From: Rhizobium sp. ASV8
GTDB taxonomy: Bacteria > Pseudomonadota > Alphaproteobacteria > Rhizobiales > Rhizobiaceae
Length of the DNA: 64,000 nucleotides
Direction: 5' to 3'
Assembly: GCF_016429255.1 (NCBI RefSeq)
Contig: NZ_JAELUG010000001.1
Coordinates: 124,001-188,000, forward strand
Of this stretch, positions 47,731 to 56,437 are shown in pieces (within the stretch, counting starts at the first letter, position 1; the number at the start of each line of letters is the position of its first letter). The notes below the pieces were generated by a model, which was not told the origin of the DNA, searched no databases, and was given only the letters and a program-made list of their open reading frames with translations. The position numbers and the translations under genes are program-made.

Positions 47731-47804
47731 GCACCCGTAGCTCAGCTGGATAGAGTGTTGGATTCCGATTCCAAAGGTCACAGGTTCGAATCCTGTCGGG
47801 TGCG
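47731..47804 (+). tRNA. tRNA-Arg (anticodon CCG)
   Basis: Cloverleaf read directly: acceptor GCACCCG / CGGGTGC, D-stem GCTC/GAGT, anticodon stem TTGGA/TCCAA with loop TTCCGAT giving CCG, T-stem ACAGG/CCTGT with TTCGAAT loop, discriminator G. CCA is not encoded. 74 nt. An integrase gene starts 208 bp downstream, so its 3-prime end is a probable attachment site. Confidence 0.96.
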
Positions 47805-47866
47805 TATCCAACTAATTGAAATCATTGAATTTTATTTTTATTCTTGATCTCTAAAGAACTGGAAAT

Positions 47867-47971
47867 ACGCTAGCACGGCGTTAGCACAGTTCCCTTCAGC
47901 TCGGAAAAAGCTCTTTATTTTCAATGGCAGCCATTCGCTGGACCGGAGCGCGTTAGCACAACTTTAGCGCA
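47867..47971. repeat. Direct repeats, candidate integrase arm sites
   Basis: Two exact copies of GCGTTAGCACA (47878-47888 and 47950-47960, 72 bp apart), a variant CGCTAGCAC just before the first (47868-47876), and a weaker TTTAGCGCA after the second. They lie between the tRNA and the integrase start, where arm-type sites are expected. Confidence 0.45.
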
Positions 47972-48011
47972 GCCGCGCTACCATAGTAACACCATTGGAG
48001 ACCATGTTCCC

Positions 48012-49325
48012 TTGTTGCAGCGCTCCCGCGAAACGAATCAGCCCTTTGTCCTTTTTCAGCGTGACGGCACAAATTGGTCGATGCGCTACTCGATGGGCGG
48101 TCGACAAATCAGGAAATCACTCGGCACTACCGATAGAATAGAAGCCAGCAGGCTAGCGAATGAGATCTGGCATGAGCAGAACTATCGGCTGAAACACGGT
48201 CTTAGTATTGTCGAACACCCATTTGATGAAGTCGCCGACGAATTCATTAGGAAGATCGAAGTCGAGGTCGAGCGTAAAGAACGCAGTGCAGACCACCTAA
48301 TCTACTGGCTCCCAAAGATCCGACGCTTTCTCATCGGCTACTTCGGATCGAAACCGATTGATAAAATCACATCTCCTGACATCGAACGCTATCTGGAATG
48401 GCGTAAGACATATTGGACCTCTGGACCTGGGTCGGCAATCGAACTTATTCGTTATGAGCGTGAGGATGGCCGCATATTTTCCCGTCCTGCGCCGCGAAAG
48501 GTCGCATCGCCAAGCACCATCAAAGGCGAGATGGTCATCGTCCGCAGCTTGTTCCAACAAGCCGTTCGTTGGGGATATTGCCAGCCAATCGCTATTCCCA
48601 GTCCGCAGATAGGAAAAAAGACCGACAATAGACGGCCCGGCTTCACGCAAGAGGAATACAAAAAACTGATCAACATGGCCTTGGTCCGCATCTCCGAGCG
48701 GCAACCCGAGACCAGAGAAATTAAAGCCAAAGATGGCCGCGAGTGGACCATGAAGGTCACACCCAAGAATATCATGGCCGACCGCATCCGGCTCTATAGC
48801 TATGTCGAAATCCTTGCCCATTCCGGTATGCGCGTTTCGGACGGAAAGAACCTGAAGTGGGCCAATATCTTAGGATTTCGTGAATGCCGTACGAAGCCCA
48901 TTGGTCAGCAAGATGTACGCCTCCAATTGAGAAGCAAAGGTAGGTCAGGCACATCCATTCCCCTGCTCGACGTCATCCCCGCGCTGCACATGCTTTGGGA
49001 TTTGTTTGAATCGGAGGTTGGGCGACCGGTCAACGATGACGATCCAGTTTTTGCTGATAGCGATGGCAAGCCAATCGCCTCATTCGCGAAGAGTTTTACG
49101 CAACTCCTGAAAGTATGTGGCTTAGAGCGCGATTTTCGGGGCAAACGCCGCACCCCCTATTCGCTTCGGCACTATTATATTTCTGCAATGCTGATCAAGG
49201 GCGCATCTATCCATGATATCGCGATCAACACGCGCACTTCGCTAGAAATGATCGAGAAACACTACGATCATGTGACCACCGAAGCCATTAAGCATCGATT
49301 GAGACCCGAGCAGACGGAATGGTGA
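48012..49325 (+). CDS. Tyrosine-type site-specific integrase
   Basis: 437 residues from a TTG (ATG is out of frame) with TTGGAG upstream. A SAM-like core-binding region (about 60-200) precedes a catalytic domain with the box I arginine in ILAHSGMRVSD, box II TPYSLRHYYISAML and the nucleophile tyrosine in MIEKHYDHV. It catalyses integration and excision at the adjacent tRNA-Arg. Relatives with this MIEKHYDHV end are widespread in rhizobial islands. Confidence 0.9.
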   Translation: MLQRSRETNQPFVLFQRDGTNWSMRYSMGGRQIRKSLGTTDRIEASRLANEIWHEQNYRLKHGLSIVEHPFDEVADEFIRKIEVEVERKERSADHLIYWLPKIRRFLIGYFGSKPIDKITSPDIERYLEWRKTYWTSGPGSAIELIRYEREDGRIFSRPAPRKVASPSTIKGEMVIVRSLFQQAVRWGYCQPIAIPSPQIGKKTDNRRPGFTQEEYKKLINMALVRISERQPETREIKAKDGREWTMKVTPKNIMADRIRLYSYVEILAHSGMRVSDGKNLKWANILGFRECRTKPIGQQDVRLQLRSKGRSGTSIPLLDVIPALHMLWDLFESEVGRPVNDDDPVFADSDGKPIASFAKSFTQLLKVCGLERDFRGKRRTPYSLRHYYISAMLIKGASIHDIAINTRTSLEMIEKHYDHVTTEAIKHRLRPEQTEW

Positions 49326-49498
49326 CAAGCGCTGGAACCGCCCCACACACGGCCTGCTATCAGTCTTCTAGACCGGGGCCGATTTGCTAGACGTGCTCGT
49401 GCTTGAAGCGGTGATCGTACGTCAACTCTCCGCTCGCCCTTTTGGCGAACGGCTTTATCCCGAACTTACGATCAACGATTTCGGGAAAGGATTACGGC

Positions 49499-49945
49499 AT
49501 GTCTCATCTGAAGGGTTTGAAGCTGGCTCAGGCGGTTCCGGTTCGCGCGAGCATCGATCCGGTGCAGCGTTCGCGGCAGAAGATGATCTCAGCCCTTATC
49601 GAACAGAAGCAGATGGCAGAGGCGAAGATCGCCGGCCAGGCATTCGTACCCACGCATATCGTTCGCCACAAGAACGCCGAGGGCCAGCGCATCGAGGTCG
49701 AGACGGCCAAGCGCGTCCGTCAGGGCTGGTTCACCGATGCAGCGGGCAAGGTGTTCTTCTCAGCACGTTACGCCGGCAAGTCCATCGACTTCGCCAAGGA
49801 CAAGAACGCCGTCGAGGTTGGCGAGCTTGCCGCACTGCCGGCGATCATCGATACGCTAGCCGAGGCCGTCCGCGCGGGTGAGCTTGACGTGCAACTGACC
49901 ACGGCCGCCGCAGAACGCGGCAAGATGCTTCGCAAGGCAAAGTAA
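49499..49945 (+). CDS. Conserved hypothetical, DUF6641-like
   Basis: 148 residues from an ATG with AAAGGA upstream. N-terminal MSHLKGLKLAQA, a charged helix with EQKQMAEAKIAG, then VRQGWFTDAAGKVFFSARYAGKSIDFAKDKNAVEVG (in parts) and a C-terminal helix. This resembles DUF6641 proteins common on mobile elements, of unknown role. No catalytic motif. A strong hairpin terminator follows. Confidence 0.65.
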   Translation: MSHLKGLKLAQAVPVRASIDPVQRSRQKMISALIEQKQMAEAKIAGQAFVPTHIVRHKNAEGQRIEVETAKRVRQGWFTDAAGKVFFSARYAGKSIDFAKDKNAVEVGELAALPAIIDTLAEAVRAGELDVQLTTAAAERGKMLRKAK

Positions 49946-49969
49946 GCTGCGCAATCCATCAATAAGCTC

Positions 49970-50008
49970 CGAACCCCATGAGATGGTTATTCCATCTCAT
50001 GGGGTTCG
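49970..50008 (+). terminator. Long perfect hairpin, probable terminator
   Basis: A 17-bp perfect stem (from CGAACCCCATGAGATGG to its complement) with a 5-nt TTATT loop, 25 bp after the DUF6641-like gene. Only a weak T-run (CGTTTCT) follows. Confidence 0.7.
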
Positions 50009-50284
50009 CGTTTCTGCCTTTGGCGCCAATGAAGCATCGCTGATACGTGTCTCCTGCTGTCCGCTGCCGCGCTGCGCTTTTGCCCTCCGCCGCGCTCCTT
50101 GATATGTCTGTGCGCCCCTGTGATAGCGCAGGGGGCGCTTGCCGGTGGCCTTTCCACTTTTTCATCGCTTCCGGATATCCATCACGGCAGGCCGGTGTTT
50201 TGGTTCTGCGTTCACCGCGCCGTCTCTTCGCTCGCCCTTTTCGCCCGATGGCATTTTGCTGCCCCCGCAAACAGCGGAGACAGC
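50009..50284 (+). other. Leader region with GC-rich hairpin, no gene
   Basis: Together with the hairpin before it this fills the 339-bp gap. GCGCCCCTG / CAGGGGGCGC (50112-50138, one bulge, 8-nt loop) could act as an mRNA structure before the next gene. Open frames across it lack protein-like features. Confidence 0.4.
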
Positions 50285-51046
50285 ATGTATCGACACGACG
50301 AAACCGGGAAGCAAACTGCTCAACTATCCCAGACGCAGATTGACCTTGCCCTCCTGTTCATGAGTGACTTACACGTCAATGGCCGATCGCTCTACCGGAT
50401 CCAGGGCGGTCGACCCTTTTGGGTGCGCTACGAAGCAGATGGACGCGTACAGGAGCGATCATATTTTTCGGCGCTGTCATGGCGCGCGCTGATGCTGTTC
50501 GCGTTGGAAGATTGCCGGGAATTCAAGGTTATTGAAATGGGCGAGCCGGGACGGCTGTCACAACTGTTTTCGGAGGCAGCTATGCAGCGGCTTGAGGAAA
50601 ACGCCCAAGCTCGCCGCGATGTCGTCCCTGTTCTGAAACTTGTCGACCCAAAGGGACCGGCAACCGTCATCATCGCCCGCAGTCGTTGCATGGGCCATGC
50701 CGTCGATGCACTCCATGCTCTCGACAATGGCAGACCCGTGTTTCAGCCCGTATGGGTATCCGATCTATTGCGGCTGGATGCCAAAATCAGCATGAGACTT
50801 GCGCGGGATGAGACGTTCGCGCCGATCATGCCAATCAGCGCCTATCTCGAAGCAGCTGCGATGACCGGCCGGATTGTCGATGAAGTAGAGCTATCCATCC
50901 TGCCGCTGACTGGCAATGTGCCTCGGTTACGATCGCCTGAGCCAGCTCCCACCGTACAGCGCATCTTCGATCATCAATGCCGGAAATACCCTGAGCTTGA
51001 GCAGCTTCGTGGCCGGACCATCTATGAGGATTATGGGTTCGGTTGA
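50285..51046 (+). CDS. Hypothetical protein of the element
   Basis: 253 residues from the ATG with GGAG upstream. Not recognised. An acidic/basic mixed, soluble protein with short regular segments (YEADGRVQERSYFSALSWRALMLFALEDCREFKVIEMGEPG in parts, and ARSRCMGHAVDALHALD). No transmembrane stretch, P-loop or cysteine cluster. It converges with the AAA+ gene. Confidence 0.6.
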   Translation: MYRHDETGKQTAQLSQTQIDLALLFMSDLHVNGRSLYRIQGGRPFWVRYEADGRVQERSYFSALSWRALMLFALEDCREFKVIEMGEPGRLSQLFSEAAMQRLEENAQARRDVVPVLKLVDPKGPATVIIARSRCMGHAVDALHALDNGRPVFQPVWVSDLLRLDAKISMRLARDETFAPIMPISAYLEAAAMTGRIVDEVELSILPLTGNVPRLRSPEPAPTVQRIFDHQCRKYPELEQLRGRTIYEDYGFG

Positions 51047-51216
51047 TCCGGAAAGCGCGTGCGGACCTTCGCGAAGCGCCATCCCGGCGGAAGCTTGTTG
51101 GCGGATAGGCCGGAACACCATCATGATGCTCTTGCCTCGGTGACTGATCATCATTCGTCATAAGCAGCAAGAAAGGCAGCATGGTGGATAGGAGCCGCTC
51201 GTCGCGGCTCCGCGGG

Positions 51217-51867
51217 TCATTGCCCCATCAGCCGTTCCAGCCGCTTGTAAAACTCGCGGTAGCTCAGCGTGCCATCGCGCGACAGGTTAGTGGTGAGAAC
51301 CGCCAGAATGAGCGCGGGATCGTATTTTTTACCCTCCGCGTTGAGTATCTGCATGGCAAACCCATGCAGCACCTCCGGCGTCGGTTGTGGCACCTGCACT
51401 CGATGGCAGCGATCCTGAACCGGTGCCGGTACGCGGTTGATATGGTTGGTCGTCAGAATGAACTGCACGCGCATTCCCGACTTGCCATGATACGCCGGCA
51501 GCAAATGCTTCAGCGCATCCATCGCCTCGCTGCTCAGCCGGTCGCACTCATCGATGATGACCGCAGTAAAATTATCAGCGTTGCCCTTGTAGGTTTCGCA
51601 AAAATCCTTGGCCGAGCGGATCTTGCCGATGCCGGTATCAAGGCCGGCGTCAATGGCCATCTGCGCGTTCGCAGGATCGAAGTCTACGCAGAGCGCTGGC
51701 GGCAGCAACGTTGCCAGCTGCGTCTTCCCGGTTCCCGGCGGGCCGCAAAGCAGCAGCGGCTCCTCGGTACGTCCTTCAGCATACAGGCGAATGACATCTG
51801 CCAGAGGCTGGTAATGGGTCCGATAGTCGGCAAGCGTCTTCGGCCCGTACTTTTGTGCAAGCTTCAT
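51217..51867 (-). CDS. AAA+ ATPase, clamp-loader-like
   Basis: 216 residues from the ATG with AGGAAC upstream. Walker A GPPGTGKTQLA, Walker B AVIIDECDRL, sensor 1 FILTTNH, and an arginine-finger-like VQDRCHR (the place of the SRC motif of RFC/DnaX subunits). Resembles single-domain clamp-loader AAA+ proteins on plasmids and phages; probably an ATP-driven loader or remodeler for element replication. Follows the 51935-52750 gene after 67 bp. Confidence 0.8.
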   Translation of the reverse strand: MKLAQKYGPKTLADYRTHYQPLADVIRLYAEGRTEEPLLLCGPPGTGKTQLATLLPPALCVDFDPANAQMAIDAGLDTGIGKIRSAKDFCETYKGNADNFTAVIIDECDRLSSEAMDALKHLLPAYHGKSGMRVQFILTTNHINRVPAPVQDRCHRVQVPQPTPEVLHGFAMQILNAEGKKYDPALILAVLTTNLSRDGTLSYREFYKRLERLMGQ

Positions 51868-51934
51868 AATATTGTTCCTATTTGTCAAATGGAGGAGCCG
51901 GCCACCGGTCACACGGCAGCCAGCGATTAAGCCA

Positions 51935-52750
51935 TTAAGCGTCTGCCGCTGCCCGGGCAGCTTGAATGGCCTCGTCGAGTTTGGCCTCATCGCGGTCGAT
52001 AGCGTCGGCCAGGATCAGAGAACTGGCATCGCCGACTTCGCGATCGAGTTGCCGGCCCAACGCGACCAGCAAGGGACGAACGGCGGATTGGGCATGAGTG
52101 ACGAAGGTGACCTTGTAGGCACCCGTCGCGGTGGACTCGACCAGCATCGCCAGCGGATTACCCAGCGGCATTCCCGCTGGAAAAAAACTGGCGTCGAGTT
52201 CAACGCCACCATGGGCCAGCCCAAGAAAATCCTTGGCACGCTGCTCGGGCTGAGCATCATCCTCCGGTGCTGCCTCGGAAACCTGAAGCGATGGGTTTGA
52301 GGCCGCGACCGTGCTGGCCTGGACATTGGATGTATTCGCAGACGAAGTAGCGTTCCGCGCGCCCCCGGTGCGGATTGCCTCGATGCCATTGCCGGCCGTG
52401 ATCCACTGAGCCACATCAATCGCGGATTTTAGCTTCTTTTCTTCAGCTTTCTTGAGAACGCTTGCGTAGGCACTCACCTTTTGGCGGGAGATGTCCGCGA
52501 AGACGATGTAGAGGACCAGCGCATAAGCATGCGTGCTGCCCTTGACCTCGATGCCACGATCTTTGCATGCTTGCGCGAGGACCTTCTTGTCGGTCGCATC
52601 GGCAAGCGCCTTGCACTCGCCAAGGATCAGGTAAAGCGCCGAGTTTGCCTTGGCGAACAAGGCAGAAACTGCCTTGCCCTGCTTGATCAGTTCGTCAAGC
52701 GACTGTTTGACGGACTGCGGGACGGTAACCGTATTTTCGGTAGTAGCCAT
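51935..52750 (-). CDS. Hypothetical protein of the element
   Basis: 271 residues. Not recognised. N-terminal ~130 residues are helical (SVKQSLDELIKQGKAVSALFAKANSALYLILGECKAL in parts); an Ala/Ser/Pro-rich linker at ~130-165 precedes a C-terminal region. It starts 55 bp downstream of the next upstream gene and precedes the AAA+ gene, so an operon with it is likely. Perhaps a replication or DNA-binding accessory; this is context only. Confidence 0.6.
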   Translation of the reverse strand: MATTENTVTVPQSVKQSLDELIKQGKAVSALFAKANSALYLILGECKALADATDKKVLAQACKDRGIEVKGSTHAYALVLYIVFADISRQKVSAYASVLKKAEEKKLKSAIDVAQWITAGNGIEAIRTGGARNATSSANTSNVQASTVAASNPSLQVSEAAPEDDAQPEQRAKDFLGLAHGGVELDASFFPAGMPLGNPLAMLVESTATGAYKVTFVTHAQSAVRPLLVALGRQLDREVGDASSLILADAIDRDEAKLDEAIQAARAAADA

Positions 52751-52804
52751 GAGATATCTCCTGTCTGGCTTGTTTCGACGAGGAGAAATCTACGGCTAGC
52801 GTTC

Positions 52805-53833
52805 CTAAATAGCCCCTGAGTAGAAATGAAGAAAATTCTTCAGAATCAAATAGTTATGATGTGGCAAAATCTTTTTAGCAGACCGTTTTGCCTTTTCGTA
52901 AAGACCGTAATGGCACATCACGTTGATGGCGAGGCCGTCGTTGGCGACATAATCGTCAGTGCCATCCTTCAAATGATCTGCGCTGGCGATTGCTGCCGCA
53001 AGCTGAGCATAAAATGAGGATGAAACGCGAGTGCTGTTGGAGGCGAAGAGATCTGCGAGCCGGTAGGTTCGCTTCAATTCATCTACGGTCGGGTCCGCCG
53101 GATTCGGGATCGTCGCGCCGAGATACACAATCAGGTCGTCCATGACGACGCAGGCTTTAAAAATATGCAGAACGCGCCAGTGTTTACGCCCCCGCATGAC
53201 TGTCTCGATATCCTTCTTGATTGCGGTTCGCGGTCTTTTCGCGTCGGCGGGATTTGCAGCGACGATCTGCATGCGATTGACGTGGTTGTTGTGGTGCTGG
53301 ACCGGATTGAGGCTCTTGTTAAAAGCCGTGGTCTCGTGGCTGATTTTGGGATTGGCCTTGAAGTTAAATCCGGGATCGACAAGCCGAATAACCTGGCGTT
53401 CTCGGGGCGTGTAGCCATCCTCGAAGAGTTGTTCGGCCCCGCGCTGCTGCTGTTTGCGCAGCTGGGCATTTTCCGCCGGAGATAATCGAAAGGTTCCATT
53501 TCGATATTGTTCGCCGAGTTCCACCAGTCGATCCTGATCGAAATCGTCGTACAGGAGCCGAAACAAAAATATTTCGGTTATTTCTCGCCGCTTCTCGACG
53601 GGGTCTATCTTCGCGGCGTCCGCTTCGAAAAGTCGTGGATAGAATTTTCCAGGATTGCCCAAACCGAGTTGTATTTGGTGGATCGGATCGATCCTCTGAT
53701 GGAACTCGATCTCCTGCCGCAAAGCGTCGAACGGCGGATCAACGCGAAAACGATCACGATAGGCGCGCAACGTCTTGATCTTGTCGGACAACACATCTTC
53801 CCTGGTGTCGCCTGCGGCCTTGATCTTTTTCAT
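52805..53833 (-). CDS. Hypothetical protein of the element
   Basis: 342 residues from the ATG at 53833, which has CGGAGTG upstream. Not recognised. Largely charged and soluble (KTLRAYRDRFRVDPPFDALRQEIEFHQRID in parts), with a C-terminal half that repeats ADL and YAQLAAAIASA helices. It may be a replication-related protein, given its neighbours. Preceded by a perfect 21-bp palindrome (53889-53909) and the first gene of a possible three-gene operon with 51935 and 51217. Confidence 0.6.
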   Translation of the reverse strand: MKKIKAAGDTREDVLSDKIKTLRAYRDRFRVDPPFDALRQEIEFHQRIDPIHQIQLGLGNPGKFYPRLFEADAAKIDPVEKRREITEIFLFRLLYDDFDQDRLVELGEQYRNGTFRLSPAENAQLRKQQQRGAEQLFEDGYTPRERQVIRLVDPGFNFKANPKISHETTAFNKSLNPVQHHNNHVNRMQIVAANPADAKRPRTAIKKDIETVMRGRKHWRVLHIFKACVVMDDLIVYLGATIPNPADPTVDELKRTYRLADLFASNSTRVSSSFYAQLAAAIASADHLKDGTDDYVANDGLAINVMCHYGLYEKAKRSAKKILPHHNYLILKNFLHFYSGAI

Positions 53834-53888
53834 CGCACACTCCGAGTTGTGCTGCGATCTTGCAACCAAACTCTGAAGAAAAGCCCAA

Positions 53889-53909
53889 GATGTCGTGTTA
53901 CACGACATC
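53889..53909. promoter_or_regulatory. Perfect 21-bp palindrome, candidate operator
   Basis: Half-site GATGTCGTGT and its exact complement ACACGACATC, one central base (T at 53899). Lies 56-76 bp upstream of the start at 53833. A site for a dimeric regulator or an origin-binding protein. No partner known. Confidence 0.5.
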
Positions 53910-54191
53910 GGGCAGTAGTGATTGGGATGGGATATGTGTGGGGGAAATTTCGATCCGGACGGATCAATCGCTGGGATTCTTTATGGTGTTGATACTTGAG
54001 TATCTGTCATCTTCGACGGTGTGAATGCTTGATGCATTCACTTTGGGGATTTCTTTGGTTCTCTTGAACCTATCATCTGTTGGTAGAATTCCATTGCGGC
54101 TCTACGGAGAGCTACAATGGAGTGTCCAGATGATCGATCCGCAAGAAATGCAACGCAGGCGTGGCCACACGGTTCGTTGCGGGTCTATGGT
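53910..54191. other. Non-coding region with hairpin beside HUH gene
   Basis: About 280 bp, more AT-rich than its surroundings. Contains GTGAATGC / GCATTCAC (54021-54041, 5-nt TTGAT loop) and no convincing gene. Lying next to the HUH-protein gene, it could be a terminator or part of a replication origin; neither is proven. Confidence 0.4.
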
Positions 54192-54659
54192 TCAATGTTT
54201 GATGAATTGGCCAACGAGAACCACTTGATCCCCGTCAAACGCCAAGCTTCCGATTTCCTTGGTGCAATAGCCCGCGACGCCTTCGACGTCGTAGATCGAC
54301 TGAAAATTGGTCTCGCCGGCGCAGGTTAATCGGTTCCATTTAAGCGCAGTCAGCATCGGCAGATCGGCCTCGGGGCGGTCGGGGAACTTCAACAGCCCAT
54401 GCGCATGAATATTCGTTTTCACATGCTCGATGAAAAACATACCGTCCGTACGTTCTGCAGCCGGTAAGGTATGCCATTTATGCCCGCATAGCTCGCGGTC
54501 CATCATGCCGCAAAATCGGCCAATCAATCGTGTTATCTCCAATACATCGCTCGTGCTGTTCGTCGCCAGTGTGACGAACGCGTTCGGCTGCATCTGCCTT
54601 ACCGTGTCAATATAGCTGTCGCGCAACCGTTGGCGGCGTTCCTTGTGGTTCTGTTCCAT
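54192..54659 (-). CDS. Small HUH-endonuclease-like (Rep-type) protein
   Basis: 155 residues from the ATG at 54659. Three motifs in the order and spacing of rolling-circle Rep proteins are visible: motif I FVTLAT (28-33), motif II HAH (His85-Ala-His87 in NIHAHGLLKF) and motif III YCTK (Tyr131, Lys134). Motif II would bind metal and the tyrosine would nick DNA. No helicase domain follows, so it is a minimal form. It could start replication or mobilisation of the element. Divergent from the gene at 54779; adjacent to a hairpin-containing spacer. Confidence 0.6.
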   Translation of the reverse strand: MEQNHKERRQRLRDSYIDTVRQMQPNAFVTLATNSTSDVLEITRLIGRFCGMMDRELCGHKWHTLPAAERTDGMFFIEHVKTNIHAHGLLKFPDRPEADLPMLTALKWNRLTCAGETNFQSIYDVEGVAGYCTKEIGSLAFDGDQVVLVGQFIKH

Positions 54660-54778
54660 GTCTTCTCCCTGCTGCTGTCGGAGCAGCACATTCCAATAAA
54701 TAGTCTGGGTATTTAATCCTAAGCAGCGCAGACCCGCGCCAAATAGGCTGGAACCGAAGACATCAAGGGAGGCAGGAC

Positions 54779-55183
54779 ATGGCGCACGATATCGAATTTC
54801 TGGAAGAGGTCTACGAGCGAATGCAGCAGGCCGGGTTGGTGCAGAGCAAGGTGGAGTTTTCCACGCGGATGCTTGGCAAAGGGCCGAGCTATCTGACATC
54901 AATGAGCGCTCGCGATCGCAAGGTGCCGGAAGAGGTCGTTGCTCATTTGCACGAAACGATTGTCGGCGACATGAACGACATTGAGATCAAGGCCACCGAG
55001 CTTGAGGAACAGCTTCGCCGATGCAAGCTTGAGCAGGCACATTGCAGAAGCGTGCTCACCCGGGTCGCCCAGGATGGCTGCGGGGCCAAAACGGCCAATG
55101 GAAGAAAAACTGGAGGCCGCCGCCTGCTTACCAGCTTGCTCGATATTGTACGCGGCAGCTTATCGGTTGGCGTTGAATGCTGA
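54779..55183 (+). CDS. Hypothetical, DUF6626-like
   Basis: 134 residues; ATG preceded by GGAGG. The first ~60 residues (LEEVYERMQQAGLVQSKVEF, then STRMLGKGPSYLTSMSARDR) resemble DUF6626 proteins, small helical proteins often on mobile elements. A helical middle with coiled-coil potential (KATELEEQLRRCKLEQAHCRS) and a basic tail. Possibly DNA-binding; not proven. Confidence 0.55.
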   Translation: MAHDIEFLEEVYERMQQAGLVQSKVEFSTRMLGKGPSYLTSMSARDRKVPEEVVAHLHETIVGDMNDIEIKATELEEQLRRCKLEQAHCRSVLTRVAQDGCGAKTANGRKTGGRRLLTSLLDIVRGSLSVGVEC

Positions 55184-55192
55184 AAGCGCCGC

Positions 55193-55762
55193 CTAGAGCA
55201 GATCGACAGCCGCTCTCATCATCTCGTCGCGCACCTCGATATAGCGTTGCGTGGTGGTTAAATTACGATGGCCTGCCAGCGTCATTATGACTTTCGGGCT
55301 GACGCCGGAATGGGCAAGCCGCGTAATGAACCAGCGACGGCCACTATGTGAGGTTGCCCCATCAAGGCCAGCACTACGATAAAGCTGGGCTATCAACTGG
55401 CAGAGCGTGTTCGGGGAAAACGCCGTGCGCTTCTGCGTCATTAGCAGCGGCGCATCATCAGCACGGTCGCCAAGGTATTCGCCGGCATATCGCTCGATCT
55501 CTCGCCGTAGTTTGTCGTTCATGAACACAACGCGGGCATGGCCGCCTTTGGTGATCTCGGCGCTGAGCCGCAATTGCTCCCGCACCTTACCGTCACTGTC
55601 GATGACATCACGCACAGCCAGCGCGGCAATCTCGCCGACCCGCAATCCTGCCAAGTGCGATAGCATCAGTGTCAGCCGGTTGCGGCCCGCATGTTTCATC
55701 TGCGCGACCACGGCCAGCAGCCGCTTGAATTCCGAATCTGTCAGTACACGCGCTTGCTTCAT
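55193..55762 (-). CDS. Short tyrosine recombinase, catalytic domain only
   Basis: 189 residues from the ATG with GAGGTT upstream. Carries Arg41 (AGLRVGEIAAL), a beta-region Lys (ITKGGHAR), HxxR (His139-Ser-Gly-Arg142), His165 (GHRNLTTT) and nucleophile Tyr174 (QRYIEV). The N-terminal core-binding domain of XerC/D-like enzymes is missing. Such short forms act in resolution of dimers or inversion. It is distinct from the integrase at 48012. Confidence 0.82.
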   Translation of the reverse strand: MKQARVLTDSEFKRLLAVVAQMKHAGRNRLTLMLSHLAGLRVGEIAALAVRDVIDSDGKVREQLRLSAEITKGGHARVVFMNDKLRREIERYAGEYLGDRADDAPLLMTQKRTAFSPNTLCQLIAQLYRSAGLDGATSHSGRRWFITRLAHSGVSPKVIMTLAGHRNLTTTQRYIEVRDEMMRAAVDLL

Positions 55763-56011
55763 CAGAACCTCATAAAAGACAGCAATTTCATGCCGTTCGT
55801 TATGTTTCCGATGAACCGGAAGGGCGAGCGTTGATCGCAAGCGGGAAAATGCTCTGTGGGCGCAATCGGTTAGCGGCGCCGAGAGCCGGAACCTAAGAAA
55901 ATGTGTGTTTTATGAGGTTCTAATTTTGCGGGCTTTGCAGCGGCTGTTCAGGAGCAAGCCTGGACGCGAGCCAAAATGGTCGCTCCCAGAAGATCATTGA
56001 GAACGACCAAA

Positions 56012-56437
56012 TCAAATCACGAATTCAGGCTTCCACAGATTGTCAATCACGACCTCGATTAAATAGCCGTGGGTATCCGGCGCAAGTTCCCTCCCCACGT
56101 TATCTAACGTCATCCTGACGCCGATCGCTCTTCCGACCCCCTCAGCAAATTGCTGCTTGTGATATCCGCCCTTCTTAACGACATAGACCGATGCCATCTC
56201 TTGATATTCTTTCATGGCTATCCTCAGAAGCGGCTCGAAGTCGGCTAGCGTGACTTTGACAGGAACGGTTCCGAAGCGATCCGGTTGTTCATTTTCCGCA
56301 GACACCAAGCTATCACGCAACCGCGAATGAGGCCCTTCAGCCAATAGCCAACGGACATGATCAACTTCCAACCGTATTCTTACAACACGGTCTAGACCAA
56401 AGCCCTCGTTCCTTTGCGTGAAAGCAACCAAATTCAT
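56012..56437 (-). CDS. Hypothetical protein
   Basis: 141 residues from the ATG at 56437, chosen for the AGAGAG ribosome site. Not recognised. A soluble, mixed alpha/beta pattern (RIRLEVDHVRWLLAEGP, then DNLWKPEFVI at the C-terminus). Divergent from the DUF6119-like gene, sharing a ~250-bp spacer in which I see no further gene. Lower GC than the core genome. Confidence 0.55.
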   Translation of the reverse strand: MNLVAFTQRNEGFGLDRVVRIRLEVDHVRWLLAEGPHSRLRDSLVSAENEQPDRFGTVPVKVTLADFEPLLRIAMKEYQEMASVYVVKKGGYHKQQFAEGVGRAIGVRMTLDNVGRELAPDTHGYLIEVVIDNLWKPEFVI

